From Phascolomyces articulosus (lineage: Eukaryota > Mucoromycota > Mucoromycetes > Mucorales > Lichtheimiaceae): a stretch of DNA of 64,000 nt. The stretch spans positions 62,001-126,000 of the forward strand of contig JAIXMP010000020.1 in the NCBI GenBank assembly GCA_025677815.1, in the 5' to 3' direction. The translations under genes were made by a program, and so were the position numbers. Positions 17,201 through 29,015 of the stretch are shown here, one piece after another (within the stretch, counting starts at the first letter, position 1; every line of letters begins with the position of its first letter). Under the pieces are notes generated by a model. That model saw nothing but the letters and a program-made list of their open reading frames with translations, did not search any database and was not told the origin of the DNA.

Positions 17201-18640
17201 TATGGATGTGTTTGATAAAGGCAATTGCAATATAATAGAGACTGTTGTTCAACTAATGGATTTTAGTCCGTCCACCGTTTCTAATATAAAACTAGTAAGC
17301 TAGTAATTTATGACTCATTGATGTTATCCCTATAGAACAGTTCAAACAGATTACAATTAAATATTTCCTTGGTTTTCTTTGAACGACACCATAAAGGTTA
17401 CTGATATATATAGAAATATTGCACAACCATGATGTACCCCACTTCCACGGACACAAGTGCAAGTAAAACCAACAAGTCCGATTCGATACCGCCAAGATTT
17501 TCCCCACATATGGTAAGTATGAGGAAATGCATTGGTACATTCGTTCTTATATATATGGTTTACTAATAATTATCTAGGATTGATATTATTCGTTTTTGAC
17601 GTAAACTTTAGTTCTTATTTACGTAGCATCAGGAAGCAGCCAAGGTTAAGGATGATTGGCTATATATTCATAATAATTTACTGTATAAAATTGAATTCGG
17701 AAAAGATGAGAAGACATAGCATTCATTACCTCTATTATTCTCCTCAGTGAGATCAAATAAAGTCCCAATATTGAGTATTATGTTCGGCGTGCTCTGATGG
17801 ATTATAAACAGCTATACCACCTAGAGAATTGATGAAAGGAAAGATATATATATATTTCCGACGTTGAAAACACGAGCCAGTGTTGCCATTCTCATTATGC
17901 TACCACACCCCACAATAGTAGTGGGCGAATGACTTCGTGTTTGACAATTGTATTACTTTTTATTAAAAAAACAAGTGGTAAATGAACTAAAAAGGGACCG
18001 AAAACAATGTTGTTGGTATTACGGATTGCCGTAGTACAATTTGTAACAGAATTGAAATTCTCGAACATTCATACCCAAGTACGTTTTATATAAAAAAGTT
18101 TTCCACGGATGACCAAAGGGGTTAATAAAGAAGCATAATACAATTGCGGAACTTGATGGTCAAAAGAGGAAGGTGATGAATGAACCCAGCAATTTGCAGA
18201 ATTTGTATTTTATAAATTATTATATATATTATTATATATCTCAACACAGCATTTCGTTTTGTTGATAAATAAATATATTGTATAGTTGATTATCTATAAA
18301 GTTGCCATTATACAGTATACTGTCGATGTGTTTTATATATCACAAGCGCATAAAAACCAATTCTACTTATTAGATAATTATTGAAAGCGTACATAAACTT
18401 CGTTACATAGTAGAGAGTAATGGCCAAATGATAATAGCATAAGTTTTGCATCTATATCAAATGTTTAATGAGTAAGATAATTGTTAATCAAACATACTGC
18501 CATTTATAATGGTAATAAAATGGTAATGGAAAAAATCTAACTACAATAAGAATTGAATTCTTTATATATGAATGAAGAAGGGCAAATAATAGTTATTTAC
18601 GAACATTATTGTAAAAGAAGGTATATGGTAAAATGCTGTT
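14297..18640. other. AT-rich gene-poor region
   Basis: About 4.3 kb. The first 500 bases are the pyrimidine-rich 3' flank of the GATA-factor gene, with CA and TTA simple repeats. Beyond that I find no supported gene. Open frames near 15127-15555 and 15904-16376 (- strand, up to 110 residues) show no domain. A balanced-composition patch at about 17020-17290 looks like worn coding DNA and is discussed among the findings. Confidence 0.45.
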
Positions 18641-19468
18641 GGTAAATACCGTAAGATAAGTTAAAAGTATTTGAAAAGTATCCTCAATGGATTCTAATAT
18701 ATATTTAAACACTAACATATACAAAAAAATAGACCTAGCATGACATATGATGGATGGATCGTTTTTCTCTGATAATGCGTTATAATTCCTTAATAATCCT
18801 TGATCCACTCTTCAGATCTAAATCATATACTTTGATATTTTTTTCTTCTATTTACGCCTGTTTAAGATACTTTATTTACGTATAACATAAAAGCAAGCAT
18901 ATACAGATCCATGTGTTTAATACTTACCTATACCAACATTGTGCACCGTATCCTTAAAAATAGCGCTCCACACCACCTTTTTCTGATGTCTTAACCATTA
19001 TAATGATTGACCAACCACATAAATATATATTGTTTTTTACCTCATGACTACTGTATAGAATGTATCAGAGCGAGATTTCGTTCATAAATAGCTCTGAAAT
19101 ACCTCATCAAAGTATGGGAATAAGAAATTACCATATATGGCAGGCAGTGATATTTTGCAGTGAAATGCAAATGTGTCTATTTTTCAAAGAAAACGAGTTC
19201 GCACAAAAAACTAAAAAGTGTTTTACTCGTCCCATCCATAATTCACCGTTGGTAGAGTTTGGTACCTCATGGTGCAAATCTGAATGATGATCAAATGCTT
19301 TGCGAAGAGTAATTTCGATCCTGGTTGTAAATCATACTTTTTATCGTTTTGGGCTTAACTAAAGACCTAGTACCTCCAAGTTATATATCTAAGGTCCAAA
19401 TTTTACGAGATATAGGATTCACTTAATAACCAAGAATCAAAAACCTCGACCAGCTAATGGAACAGCAA
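18641..19468 (+). repeat. Left arm of large inverted repeat
   Basis: This 828-bp arm is the reverse complement of 19513-20310. Positions pair as i + j = 38981 from the centre outward without any shift until a 30-bp difference near 18663-18694. The blocks I compared base by base (18809-19059 and 19288-19440) are identical. The mirrored 75-codon frames differ by one residue (Val/Ile). Each arm carries that frame and a second open frame (- strand here, 18593-18808). I recognise neither product. Confidence 0.93.
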
Positions 19469-19512
19469 GTTTTTGAATTTCACAGCCCGTCACCGCGCAT
19501 AGAAAACAAAAT
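19469..19512. repeat. Spacer of the inverted repeat
   Basis: A 44-bp unpaired spacer between the two arms, flanked by GGAACAGCAA and TTGCTGTTCC. It contains a GC-rich CCCGTCACCGCGC core, unlike the AT-rich arms. Confidence 0.85.
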
Positions 19513-20310
19513 TTGCTGTTCCATTAGCTGGTCGAGGTTTTTGATTCTTGGTTATTAAGTGAATCCTATATCTCGTAAAATTTGGACCTTAGATATATAA
19601 CTTGGAGGTACTAGGTCTTTAGTTAAGCCCAAAACGATAAAAAGTATGATTTACAACCAGGATCGAAATTACTCTTCGCAAAGCATTTGATCATCATTCA
19701 GATTTGCACCATGAGGTACCAAACTCTATCAACGGTGAATTATGGATGGGACGAGTAAAACACTTTTTAGTTTTTTGTGCGAACTCGTTTTCTTTGAAAA
19801 ATAGACACATTTGCATTTCACTGCAAAATATCACTGCCTGCCATATATGGTAATTTCTTATTCCCATACTTTGATGAGGTATTTCAGAGCTATTTATGAA
19901 CGAAATCTCGCTCTGATACATTCTATACAGTAGTCATGAGGTAAAAAACAATATATATTTATGTGGTTGGTCAATCATTATAATGGTTAAGACATCAGAA
20001 AAAGGTGGTGTGGAGCGCTATTTTTAAGGATACGGTGCACAATGTTGGTATAGGTAAGTATTAAACACATGGATCTGTATATGCTTGCTTTTATGTTATA
20101 CGTAAATAAAGTATCTTAAACAGGCGTAAATAGAAGAAAAAAATATCAAAGTATATGATTTAGATCTGAAGAGTGGATCAAGGATTATTAAGGAATTATA
20201 ACGCATTATCAGAGAAAAACGATCCATCCATCATATGTCATGCTAGGTCTATTTTTTTGTATATGTTAGTGTTTAAATATATATTATTAACTTATCTTAC
20301 GGTATTTATC
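19513..20310 (-). repeat. Right arm of large inverted repeat
   Basis: Mirror of the left arm, 798 bp, lacking 30 bp that the left arm holds near 18663-18694. The missing segment is bounded by TT on both sides, suggesting a small deletion. Homology stops near 20308 without a clear terminal motif or a target-site duplication that I can see. Confidence 0.93.
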
Positions 20311-22780
20311 AGCATCTTGATCATTATGGACTGTCTTTTATACCTGCATTTATCCTAATAAACAGCCCCGCACACCATTATCTGTGTTATCCGTTGATTT
20401 ACCTCAATGAAAATGTTTTCTGAAACCTTCTTAATTCATTCCTGCTCCTTCGGTTGCTTCGTTTCGTTAATGAGTCTCTCTTCGGAAGATTTCTTTCGCT
20501 CTTGAATGAAAAAGTATAAAAAAAAACGAGTTATGATTTATAAAAACATGATTTTCTCATTAACGAGGGTATCATTCTTACATATCATTTTGTATATAAA
20601 AGGATGCTTTTTTTAACAGTGATTCGCGAGACGTTTTTTTTCTTACACTCCTAACTGAAATTCAATCTTGCAACAATTTAATCTTTTTAGATGCAAGATC
20701 ACAAATTGTTTTATTATGCTTCCAAATGAGCAATTGCTATTGTTATTGAACGATAGTTACTGTAACCAAGTGTATTGCCAGTTTCAAACACATTAAAATA
20801 TATTTTGTTTATAAGGACATGAATCCTACTATCCAGTTTTCGATAATGGTGACTAAGAAAAATATGTTAATGATAACCAAAGTGACACTATAGGGAGTGT
20901 ACTGTATGGATAGAATGACTATATGTTTGTTTATAAAATAAAAATATACTTTTGGTGCCTATTTTTATGTTTGCACTATGATTCATATCGATATTTAAGG
21001 CTTGAATATATTTATGAGTATCCACCGTGGTCAAGTTCTAAGTATCAACGATAAAAAGTTTTTTTATAAGCCAGCCCACTTATTACAAAATTTGTAAAAT
21101 TCAACTGATTTTTTTTTTTTACATATACCGCTTTTTTACATATAAAAATACCTATTGGGAATACCAGCACCTCTGTTATTTAAAGCATCGGATACTTTTG
21201 TACCCAATTTGAAAATGATTCTTAATAATAAATAAGTAGGAGGCATTTATAAAATGGTAGTGAGCGATCAAGATAGAACTATAAACTGCTCAAAATCCCT
21301 ATTATTTTACTAAGAAAAAACAGACGGATACAATATGAAAAAATAAATTAATAAATATATATCAACAGCAAAGGTGTACATAACTATATATACTATATAT
21401 AATCTTCAATTGTTCACAAGAAAAAGGTCAGGAAAGGTTGCCTTTTAATACTTTTATATTACCACAACTGTAGATGGGAGTGATAAGGACCCCTGTTTAA
21501 AAGCAATCCGTATACCGAGCACACGGACTCAATTTACCGTTGTGTTTGAAATGTTCATTAAAAAGAAGTTTTCTAATTTTTGAACGGATTTATATTCATC
21601 TATAATAGCCTCTTCTTTTATAATTTAAAAAGTGTAAAACTTTAAAACTTGATCAACATCAACTCATTTCTACTTTTATTATTACAGTTAAACATTAGAT
21701 AATAGGGTGAATAAGAGGTTCTAAACGATCATCATATTAAAGTTCATAGCTACCTTTTAAAATAAAGAAACACATGAATATCCCGTTATTACCCTATTCA
21801 TTTACCATTTCAGGCATCACTCACAAAAAAAATCCATCCCACTTTTTTTTTTACTGTTTCTCTTCACAGAAGAAAATAAAAAACCCGGATATGTTAAAAA
21901 AAATATGTCAAGAAGTATGTACTTGTATGCCAAGAATATAAAATGTGCACACATGACACTAGGCACTTGTTATTGGTATAATAAAAAAAAATAGAAACCA
22001 AAAATGTTTCGCATAAATCAAGGTTTTATTTTTGTGTAATAGACAACGACGTCATGGATGGAAAATCAAACGTTACAATGAAGCTACGTATATATATATT
22101 TTTTTTTGTATCGTGTGAATTGACTCATCTCTTATTATCAAAACGGAGTTAGTTAAGACGTACTTCCCTTATCTATGGTCACTAAACTAGGGTGATTTTG
22201 TTATTCAAGAAAAAAAGGATAAAGAAATGAAGAAACGAAGTAAAATTTTATTAGAATGGAAAGAATGAAAATCAAATAAAGTTGGCAGAAAATATTCTAT
22301 ATTTTATTTTCCTTATCAAAAAGTAAATATAAATCCAGGAACAACAACAACACATCAAAAAATAGCATGACAATGAAAATAATAAGGAAAGAAGAATTTC
22401 AAACTCAAATAGATTGTTCATAAGTACACATCTTCCGGTTACTATAAAACAATTAAAATAAGCTTCATTATTTTATTTATATGGTCAATTATTCATGCTC
22501 ACGGTTTTAAAGATACTTAGTTCCGGTTATTCCAGTAGCCAATGAAGAAACGCACAGAATCAATAAGATCGGGTTATCTCTCGATATAAGAAAGAGGATT
22601 GGTTCGCCGATCGGGAAACAGTGTGACTTGAAAAAAATCTTATCAGTCTTATCAAAACGGAAATAACCGAAAACCTTCAATTGTGATTTTTTTTTCATTA
22701 TCTCTTCTTCTTTTTTCAAACTTCTTCTTTCCTTTGTTACATTTTCCCCCTTTTATTGATTTTAAAAAAGTTATTTTTGA
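20311..22780. other. Intergenic region upstream of the kinase gene
   Basis: About 2.5 kb of AT-rich DNA with long A and T runs. I see no supported gene. The last few hundred bases, pyrimidine-rich on the + strand, should contain the promoter and leader of the kinase gene starting at 22781. Confidence 0.5.
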
Positions 22781-23242
22781 ATGCATAACGAGTCACTTGA
22801 TCACCATTTAAATTATAATACTTTCATTTCATCATCTCAACCTCGTAAAGGTTTACCAAATGACTTACATATCGATACCCAGTCATTACAACATCCTCAA
22901 CCTTACACACCTACCAAGGGAAGAGAGGAGTATTTCCCATCATCCGAAATGGAGCAACCCATGCCTGTACCATTACCCAATCAAAGAGCCTCTGGTTTAA
23001 TTACTGCTGATGGTAATAGAATCACTTCAGATTCTATCCCTTCATTGACCTCTTCAGCAACTACTGCTCTTTCTCCTGATGTTGATGATCATGGTGATTG
23101 TGATGTACTACCAGGTTCAGCCCCTACTATGATGGCAAGAAACCACAATAGTATTAATAACCATGATCATCATCATCATTTCCATCATGACCATCATCAT
23201 CCCCATGACGATGATCATCATCATCATAACCATCATCCTAAA

Positions 23243-23277
<35 letters not shown>

Positions 23278-24289
23278 TCGGCAACATCATTCTCACAATT
23301 TACATCATCCCGTTCGTCGATGTCAATCCTTAGCAAATTCCCCAGCACGTGTAACTTCTCAATCATGGGGACATATGAAATCACCTGCTGCATCCTTCTT
23401 ATCACGTTTTGGTATGTCGGACCATTTAACGACAAAGAAAAACGAAGATGAAGAAATTGATGACTATGCCATGGACAAAGTCATTGGTGTAGGTGGATTT
23501 GCCACCGTACGACGAGGCTATTGTATCTCGAGTGGTGAAAAAGTCGCCATTAAAGAATATGAAAAAGATGATTCCAAGCGTCTGGAACGCGAATTAGCCA
23601 TTTGGAAACGATTACGACATCCCCATGTGTTACCAATGCACAAAACAGTAGAAACGGAGTCTCATATGTATGCCATTTGTGATTATTGTCCTGGTGGCAC
23701 CTTGTTAGATTTGGTACGATCCAAAAAACAATTGTCGGAAGACGAAGCAAGGCCCCTTTTTATTCAATTATGTACAGCTCTTCGCTATTTGCATAATGAG
23801 GCACGCGTATGTCACAAGGACATTAAATTGGAAAATGTCTTGTTGGACGAAAACAATGCTATTCGATTATGTGATTTTGGTTTAGCTGTCTATGCTAAAG
23901 TCAAGCTTCCCAGTTCCACAAGCACGACGACATCGACAACAGCTAACAATATGCACTATGACGACATGGACCATGAAGAGGATGAAGTGGCGGGTGGTTC
24001 ACTTGCCTATTCGGCACCAGAACAAGTCTTGTCGCGCCAACCGGTGGCGTCCCCCATGTCTGATATGTGGAGCTTAGGTGTCTTGTTATATACTCTTGTC
24101 TTGGGTCGTTTACCGTTTCAAGATAACTATGATCCTCGATTGCAACAAAAGATCTTGAGTGGTCGTTATGAATTACCATCCAATGAATTATCGAAAGATT
24201 TATGTTCCTTATTGGATAATTTACTTCAAGTCAATCCAAACAAAAGATATACAACTGATCAAGTATTACAATCAGCCTGGTGCTCTTAA
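22781..24289 (+). CDS. Serine/threonine kinase with His-rich N-terminus
   Basis: Single-exon gene for 502 residues. The N-terminal ~225 residues are low complexity, with a histidine-dominated stretch around residues 121-175 encoded by CAT/CAC runs. The kinase domain fills about 227-502: glycine loop IGVGGFATV, VAIK lysine K258, catalytic HKD 345-347 in HKDIKLENVLL, DFG 365-367 and APE 412-414. All catalytic residues are present, so it is probably active. HKD replaces the usual HRD. There is an insert of about 30 residues rich in Ser, Thr and acidic residues between DFG and APE. HKDIKLEN and the compact C-lobe fit the CAMK-like/Snf1-Nim1 branch, but I cannot name an ortholog. Confidence 0.85.
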
Positions 24290-24566
24290 AAAAACACTCG
24301 CTTTTCCTATTTCTTTTTCATCATTATCATCTCAAAATACCACAATTCATTTTTTTTTAAAAAAAATAGTTTCCTTTGTAAATATAATATAAGTTTTGTT
24401 TATAGTTTTGATCTTTATTTTTTTTTGTATAAAGTCTATTTCGTTACCAAAATAAAAATAAAATAAAATACTTTTTATCATATAAATGTTGGGTTTATTA
24501 TTAAGAGGGAAAAAAACAGAACGGAGCTGAATCAATTCAACTTCTTTTCGTTATATCTATTTCTAT

Positions 24567-25685
24567 ATGGACACGAATCAAACGGAACTACACGATCTAT
24601 CAGTAAATAATCTAGCGCGTCATTGTGGTTATTTTATTCAAGTGACTCTTAAAGATGACGGCAATATACGAAACGGTTATCTTTATACCATTGATCCAAT
24701 GACGGGGAATTTGATTCTTCTTCGTAATGACAATCAAGTAACTGCTTTTGTTATTATGAATCACGCAATTGATTCTATTGTTGGTAAATTAATAGATCTC
24801 TTTCCTTTCTTTCTTTGTCTTTATCGCTCTCTCGACCAAAACTTTCCCCCCGGTTCTTTTTGTTCTTTTCTCTCCCCTTATTCTCTTGGTTGCAACCCCC
24901 TTCTATCTCGTTCGTGCTCGTTTAACAAAAAGAAAACCTTTGACCCCTATTTCTCCTTTTATCATTATGTGTTGGAAAAGGGGAGTAGAACAAGAGGAAC
25001 GGGTATAGGTTTGGAGGTCGAGAAAAAGGAGTGTGTGTGTGTGTGCGTGTGTGTGTCTATATTAGTTGGGTGGAGAGAGGGAGAATAAGTTGGTTATCAA
25101 AAAGCGAGGTAGAAAAAAAAAAGAGAGAGCTATACATTATCCTCCTTCTTTCTATATTCATTTGTAAAAAAAATTACCAATAGTGAATCCAGATTTAAAG
25201 ATGAATATTCAAGACCTGGATCAATTGTTTAATTATACTCAAGATGAATACAAGTCTGATGCGCCATGGATCTTGGAAAGATGCGATGCTTTCGTGGCGT
25301 ATTTAGAAAAGGTAAAAAATTTAAGGAGTTTTTATTTTTTGGGGGGAGGCGATCTGTCTCGAGCAAAAGAAGAAGGCGAGGGGATGGATGGATAACGAGG
25401 ATTGAACTACAACAAGAAGCATCTATCTTTTGTATCTATTTTATGACAAAAGAGTAGTTTGTAGTTATAGTAGTAAGTTTTTTGATATATTGGATAATTA
25501 AATGACTATAATTTGGGGTTTGGGTAAATGAGAGTCGTGTCCCATTTAGGCATGAATTAGACGACCCGGTGATACATGTCTTGGGACGTGCACGTGTTGA
25601 ACCACCCTATGTTGCTACGAGTGTAGTATGTGATAACATTATTATACGCGATCGAGTACGTGAGATGATCATGAATTTATTCTAA
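24567..25685 (+). CDS. Gemin6-like SMN complex subunit
   Basis: Probable component of the SMN complex, which loads Sm proteins on spliceosomal snRNAs. Exons are 24567-24783, 25184-25311 and 25533-25685, giving 165 residues (human Gemin6 has 167). The N-terminal half is Sm-like (YFIQVTLKDDGNIRNGYL, IDPMTGNLILL, VIMNHAIDSIV). The C-terminal half shows the Gemin6 pattern VPFRHE followed by ARVEPPY and a final helix (RVREMIMNLF). The third exon must start at 25533, because the nearer AG at 25555-25556 would give an immediate stop. The first intron is long and contains a GT microsatellite (25029-25058). Assignment rests on order and spacing of these motifs. Confidence 0.78.
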
Positions 25686-26050
25686 AATATTGTAATTTCT
25701 AATATGTACAAAAAAGAAAAAAGAATTGGGTTTGTTTATGAAGGGATTGGACTGTGTGTGTAATGATAATGACTTGTATAATAATAAAATGTTGGTATAC
25801 AAAAAATAATAATGATGGTTTGCTTATACGTGTAAATAATGTATATGTGTGTGTATAATGAAAAAAATGAGAATGATAGTGTGATAATGGTCAATGGTAC
25901 TAATAGTAAATAATAATAGTAGTTGTAATAGTAATAGAAATAATTGCATGTAGTAATATATGAAGATGAATAATAATGCTTGTATATAAAGTGACGATGA
26001 TGAGATGCAAAATAATAATAATAATATTAACGAATGAAAAAAGAAAATTA

Positions 26051-26621
26051 TCATGCCATATTATGAAGCATGACCAACAAATTGGCAGCATCTTCATCAT
26101 CAGAAGACATAAAAGTACTTGTAGATGATGCACTAGGTGATGATATAACGAGAGGTGGATGACGATGTTTTCGTGGTGGAGTATTTCTCTTGGCAGAAAG
26201 TGGGCTTTGAAGTAAAATGGTTGAAGGCGTAATATATGATTTCGATACGCGATGGTAATGTCGAGAAGTGGATGATAAAGATGTCACAGGTGCAGTTGGA
26301 TAGTATCGATGATGGTCATTCTTTTTTGAATTCATTTTAGATTGTTTTGTTCCTGTTGTTGAAGAACAAGCTGAAGAAGATCGAGGTTTCTTGGTTGATG
26401 TTACTCTTAACAAGTTATTTTCAAGAGTATATAAATCATATTTTTCATAACCATGTTGTCTTTTAAAATCAGCAAGAGCAAGACGTGCTTTCAGTCGACG
26501 AAGCATCTATAATTATATAATTATCAAATCGAGTGAGTTTATCTATATTAAGATAGAACGCGTATAATATTATATATAATATAATTACCTCTACCATATA
26601 ATCGTTATGATGATGATTCAT
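26051..26621 (-). CDS. Small Whi5/Nrm1-like protein
   Basis: Two exons, 26621-26589 and 26506-26051, give 162 residues. Near the N-terminus RRLKARLALADFKRQHGY resembles the short Whi5-family motif (PF08528) found in fungal G1/S transcription repressors such as Whi5 and Nrm1. The middle is disordered, basic and Ser/Thr-rich, with several SP/TP sites suitable for CDK phosphorylation. The C-terminus ends in an acidic, hydrophobic patch (DDEDAANLLVMLHN), reminiscent of the conserved end of these repressors. It is convergent with the Gemin6 gene and divergent from the SreA-like gene. The functional name is an inference from a short motif; the gene model itself is firmer. Confidence 0.6.
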
Positions 26622-27657
26622 GTTTATTTAAATTATATAAAAGTATACGGTAAAAGTAGGGTAATGAAGAAGAAGTGAAAAGAAGAAAGAAAGAAAAAAG
26701 AAAAACGATTTCTTATATTTTATTTATTTATTTATTTTCTTATTATTATTAATAAACGTCCCGTTTCTCGTTGTCTCCAGTTGATTCTCGTGTATTATTT
26801 TGATGCCTTCTACTTACAGTAATCTTTTTCTCTCCCCCATCTTCTTAATAACTACCACAGCTACCACATTATCACCAGCACCATCATCATTATCACCACT
26901 AGCATCATCATCAACATCACCATCATCTCCCCCCACATTTATCCTCTCCCCTTCTCTTCTTTCTCCTCTTTTTCCCCTTTTTTTTCTTTTCCGCCCGCAT
27001 GACCGAAGTGAGGATGTTTATAAAAACCAATAAAAATTGCTGAGTCTGTCTTCGCAGCAACAAATCGTCCGTGCCTCTTTTTCCTCCTCCCCCCCTTCTT
27101 CTCTTTTTCTCTTTTTCTCTTTCTTTTCAACTCCACTCACGCATGAAACTGAGTTGTACAAGTGCACGTGGTTCAATTTATGACGAAGCTACTCTTTCTT
27201 CTTTTAGAAACTACCTCTTTTTTTCAATAAAAATAGATTTTTCCACCGCAGCCCTGGCTACTGGATTGTTGCTTTAATAATAATAAGACGCAGCAAATTT
27301 ACTATATTCAATCCATGACACAAAGTATACGAAAAAACGCGTTCTTTTTATCCGATATGATTAGTCATAATTTGTTATTATTTTTATTATCTTGTTGATA
27401 AGAAGAATCTGTCATGAAGTAACAAATATTGATGATGAACTTGTTCAATAAACATTCGAATGTACTGTTCCTGAATTATCCGAGTTTTTATCACTGTTTT
27501 TTGTTATTGTTGTTGTTATACATATAATAAATTACATAATTATTTATTTATACAATTCACTATATAAGGAAATCATAATTATTCATCATCATCTTGAATA
27601 AAACGTGGCTTTTGCTTGATTATAAATTAGAAAGAGGACAAACCGGGTGGAAAAGGA

Positions 27658-27698
<41 letters not shown>

Positions 27699-28103
27699 CA
27701 AGTCATCTTTTGAATATTTCTTGGGACTTATAATAATGTGAATCAATAAGTGTTTTTTAATGAAAGAACTAGGGACTATCCAACAAATTAATCATGTATC
27801 TAGTTCTACTATCATCTACCAGATCTTCTTGTGATTCTATCCTCGATCGATTTGCATTAAATAGGATAGTTTAAACTCCTTGTCAAAAAAATAAAGTATA
27901 TATCGAACGGGATGGATGGAATATAGATTGATTAAAAAAAACGCACGGACGGTTTGAAGAGAGTAGAGATCTTTAAAGTTGGATTGACTAAAATGAAAGT
28001 TACACCAAAACCACGTTTTTTCAAAATAAATAGATGGGTGCGCGCCATCAACACACGCTTTTGCGATTTCTTTTTCCGCTCCGCCCCCTTCTTTCCGTAT
28101 CCA
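26622..28103. promoter_or_regulatory. Divergent promoter with paired GATA sites
   Basis: A 1.5-kb gap between the divergent Whi5-like and SreA-like genes. It holds TC-rich low-complexity DNA (26800-27130), an AAT microsatellite at 27661-27698, and TTATC (27387) facing GATAAG (27397), an inverted pair of GATA-factor sites about 700 bp before the SreA-like start. No gene is supported here. Confidence 0.4.
27661..27698. repeat. AAT trinucleotide microsatellite
   Basis: About 12 uninterrupted AAT units in the SreA-like upstream region. Confidence 0.9.
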
Positions 28104-29015
28104 ATGTTAGAAGACGAGGGTCCTAGTCAACTACAGCAGCGTCAAGTGTCTAGGACTCAATGTAGTAATTGTGGTACAACCAAAACTCCATTATGGCGCC
28201 GGACGCCATTCAATGGTGAGATTGTTTGTAATGCATGTGGCTTATTTTTAAAAGCAAGAAATGCGCCACGTCCTGTCATCATGACCACACAATCACCAGC
28301 CATGTCGCAACAACAACTTAACGACATGTCACCACCACAGAAACAACAACAAACTGTAAAAACAAATTTGAGTACAGAAGGAGGAACGTGTCCTGGTGAT
28401 GGCCATTGCAATGGCACAGGAGGGTCACCATCTTGTGCTGGTTGCCCAAGTTATAATAATCAACACCAAGATAAACCTCTTCAATGTACAAATTGTAGTA
28501 CGCGAAACTCCCCTCTTTGGAGAAGGGATACAGAAAATAACATTATATGTAATGCTTGTGGTTTGGTAGGTAAGATTTTCCTTGCTCTCCTCTATATTTT
28601 ATCCTCTCCCATTACCCCCTGTCCTTCTCCCGCCGAGATTTCATTGTCAAATTTGATAGATTGACATATAATTTTCTCCCCCTTTTCTTATTCTATGATA
28701 TAGTATTACAAGCTACATAATTTTCATCGCCCAACAAGTATGAAGCGTACCGTGATTAAACGAAGAAAACGATCTGCACCACCACCTAGTGATCCAATAG
28801 CCATAGGTAATGATAACAGCGTACAACAGTCAAATAATGAAAACGATTTAGAAAATCGAATGGCAGAATTGGATGCTCTCATTGATAGACTTCAGCGCTT
28901 ACGTCAAGGAATACTTGATCATCGTAATAAATCAACAATAACAACAAGACTTGGTGATATGACAGATTCATTAAATGATATCATTAACAAGGCAGAAATT
29001 ACCTTGTTAACATAA
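28104..29015 (+). CDS. SreA/Urbs1/Fep1-like double-GATA iron repressor
   Basis: Probable repressor of iron-uptake and siderophore genes under iron-replete conditions. Exons are 28104-28565 and 28704-29015, giving 257 residues. It has two GATA fingers, C20-X2-C23-X18-C42-X2-C45 and C128-X2-C131-X17-C149-X2-C152. Between them is the diagnostic cysteine-rich motif (C96, C102, C111, C114 in CPGDGHCNGTGGSPSC) that senses iron in this family. The C-terminus has a Leu-containing coiled region. I chose ATG 28104 because the upstream in-frame extension is pyrimidine-rich and not protein-like. The first finger's loop is one residue longer than usual. The double finger plus Cys-rich linker is unique to this family, so confidence is high. 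Confidence 0.92.

Noticed and set aside
26800..27033. 77-codon Ser/Pro/Thr-rich + frame
   Set aside because: Pure product of TC- and ACC-rich low complexity in a promoter region.
27954..28103. 50-codon upstream extension of the SreA-like protein
   Set aside because: Begins at TTG, is low complexity and pyrimidine-rich; ATG 28104 fits the family start better.
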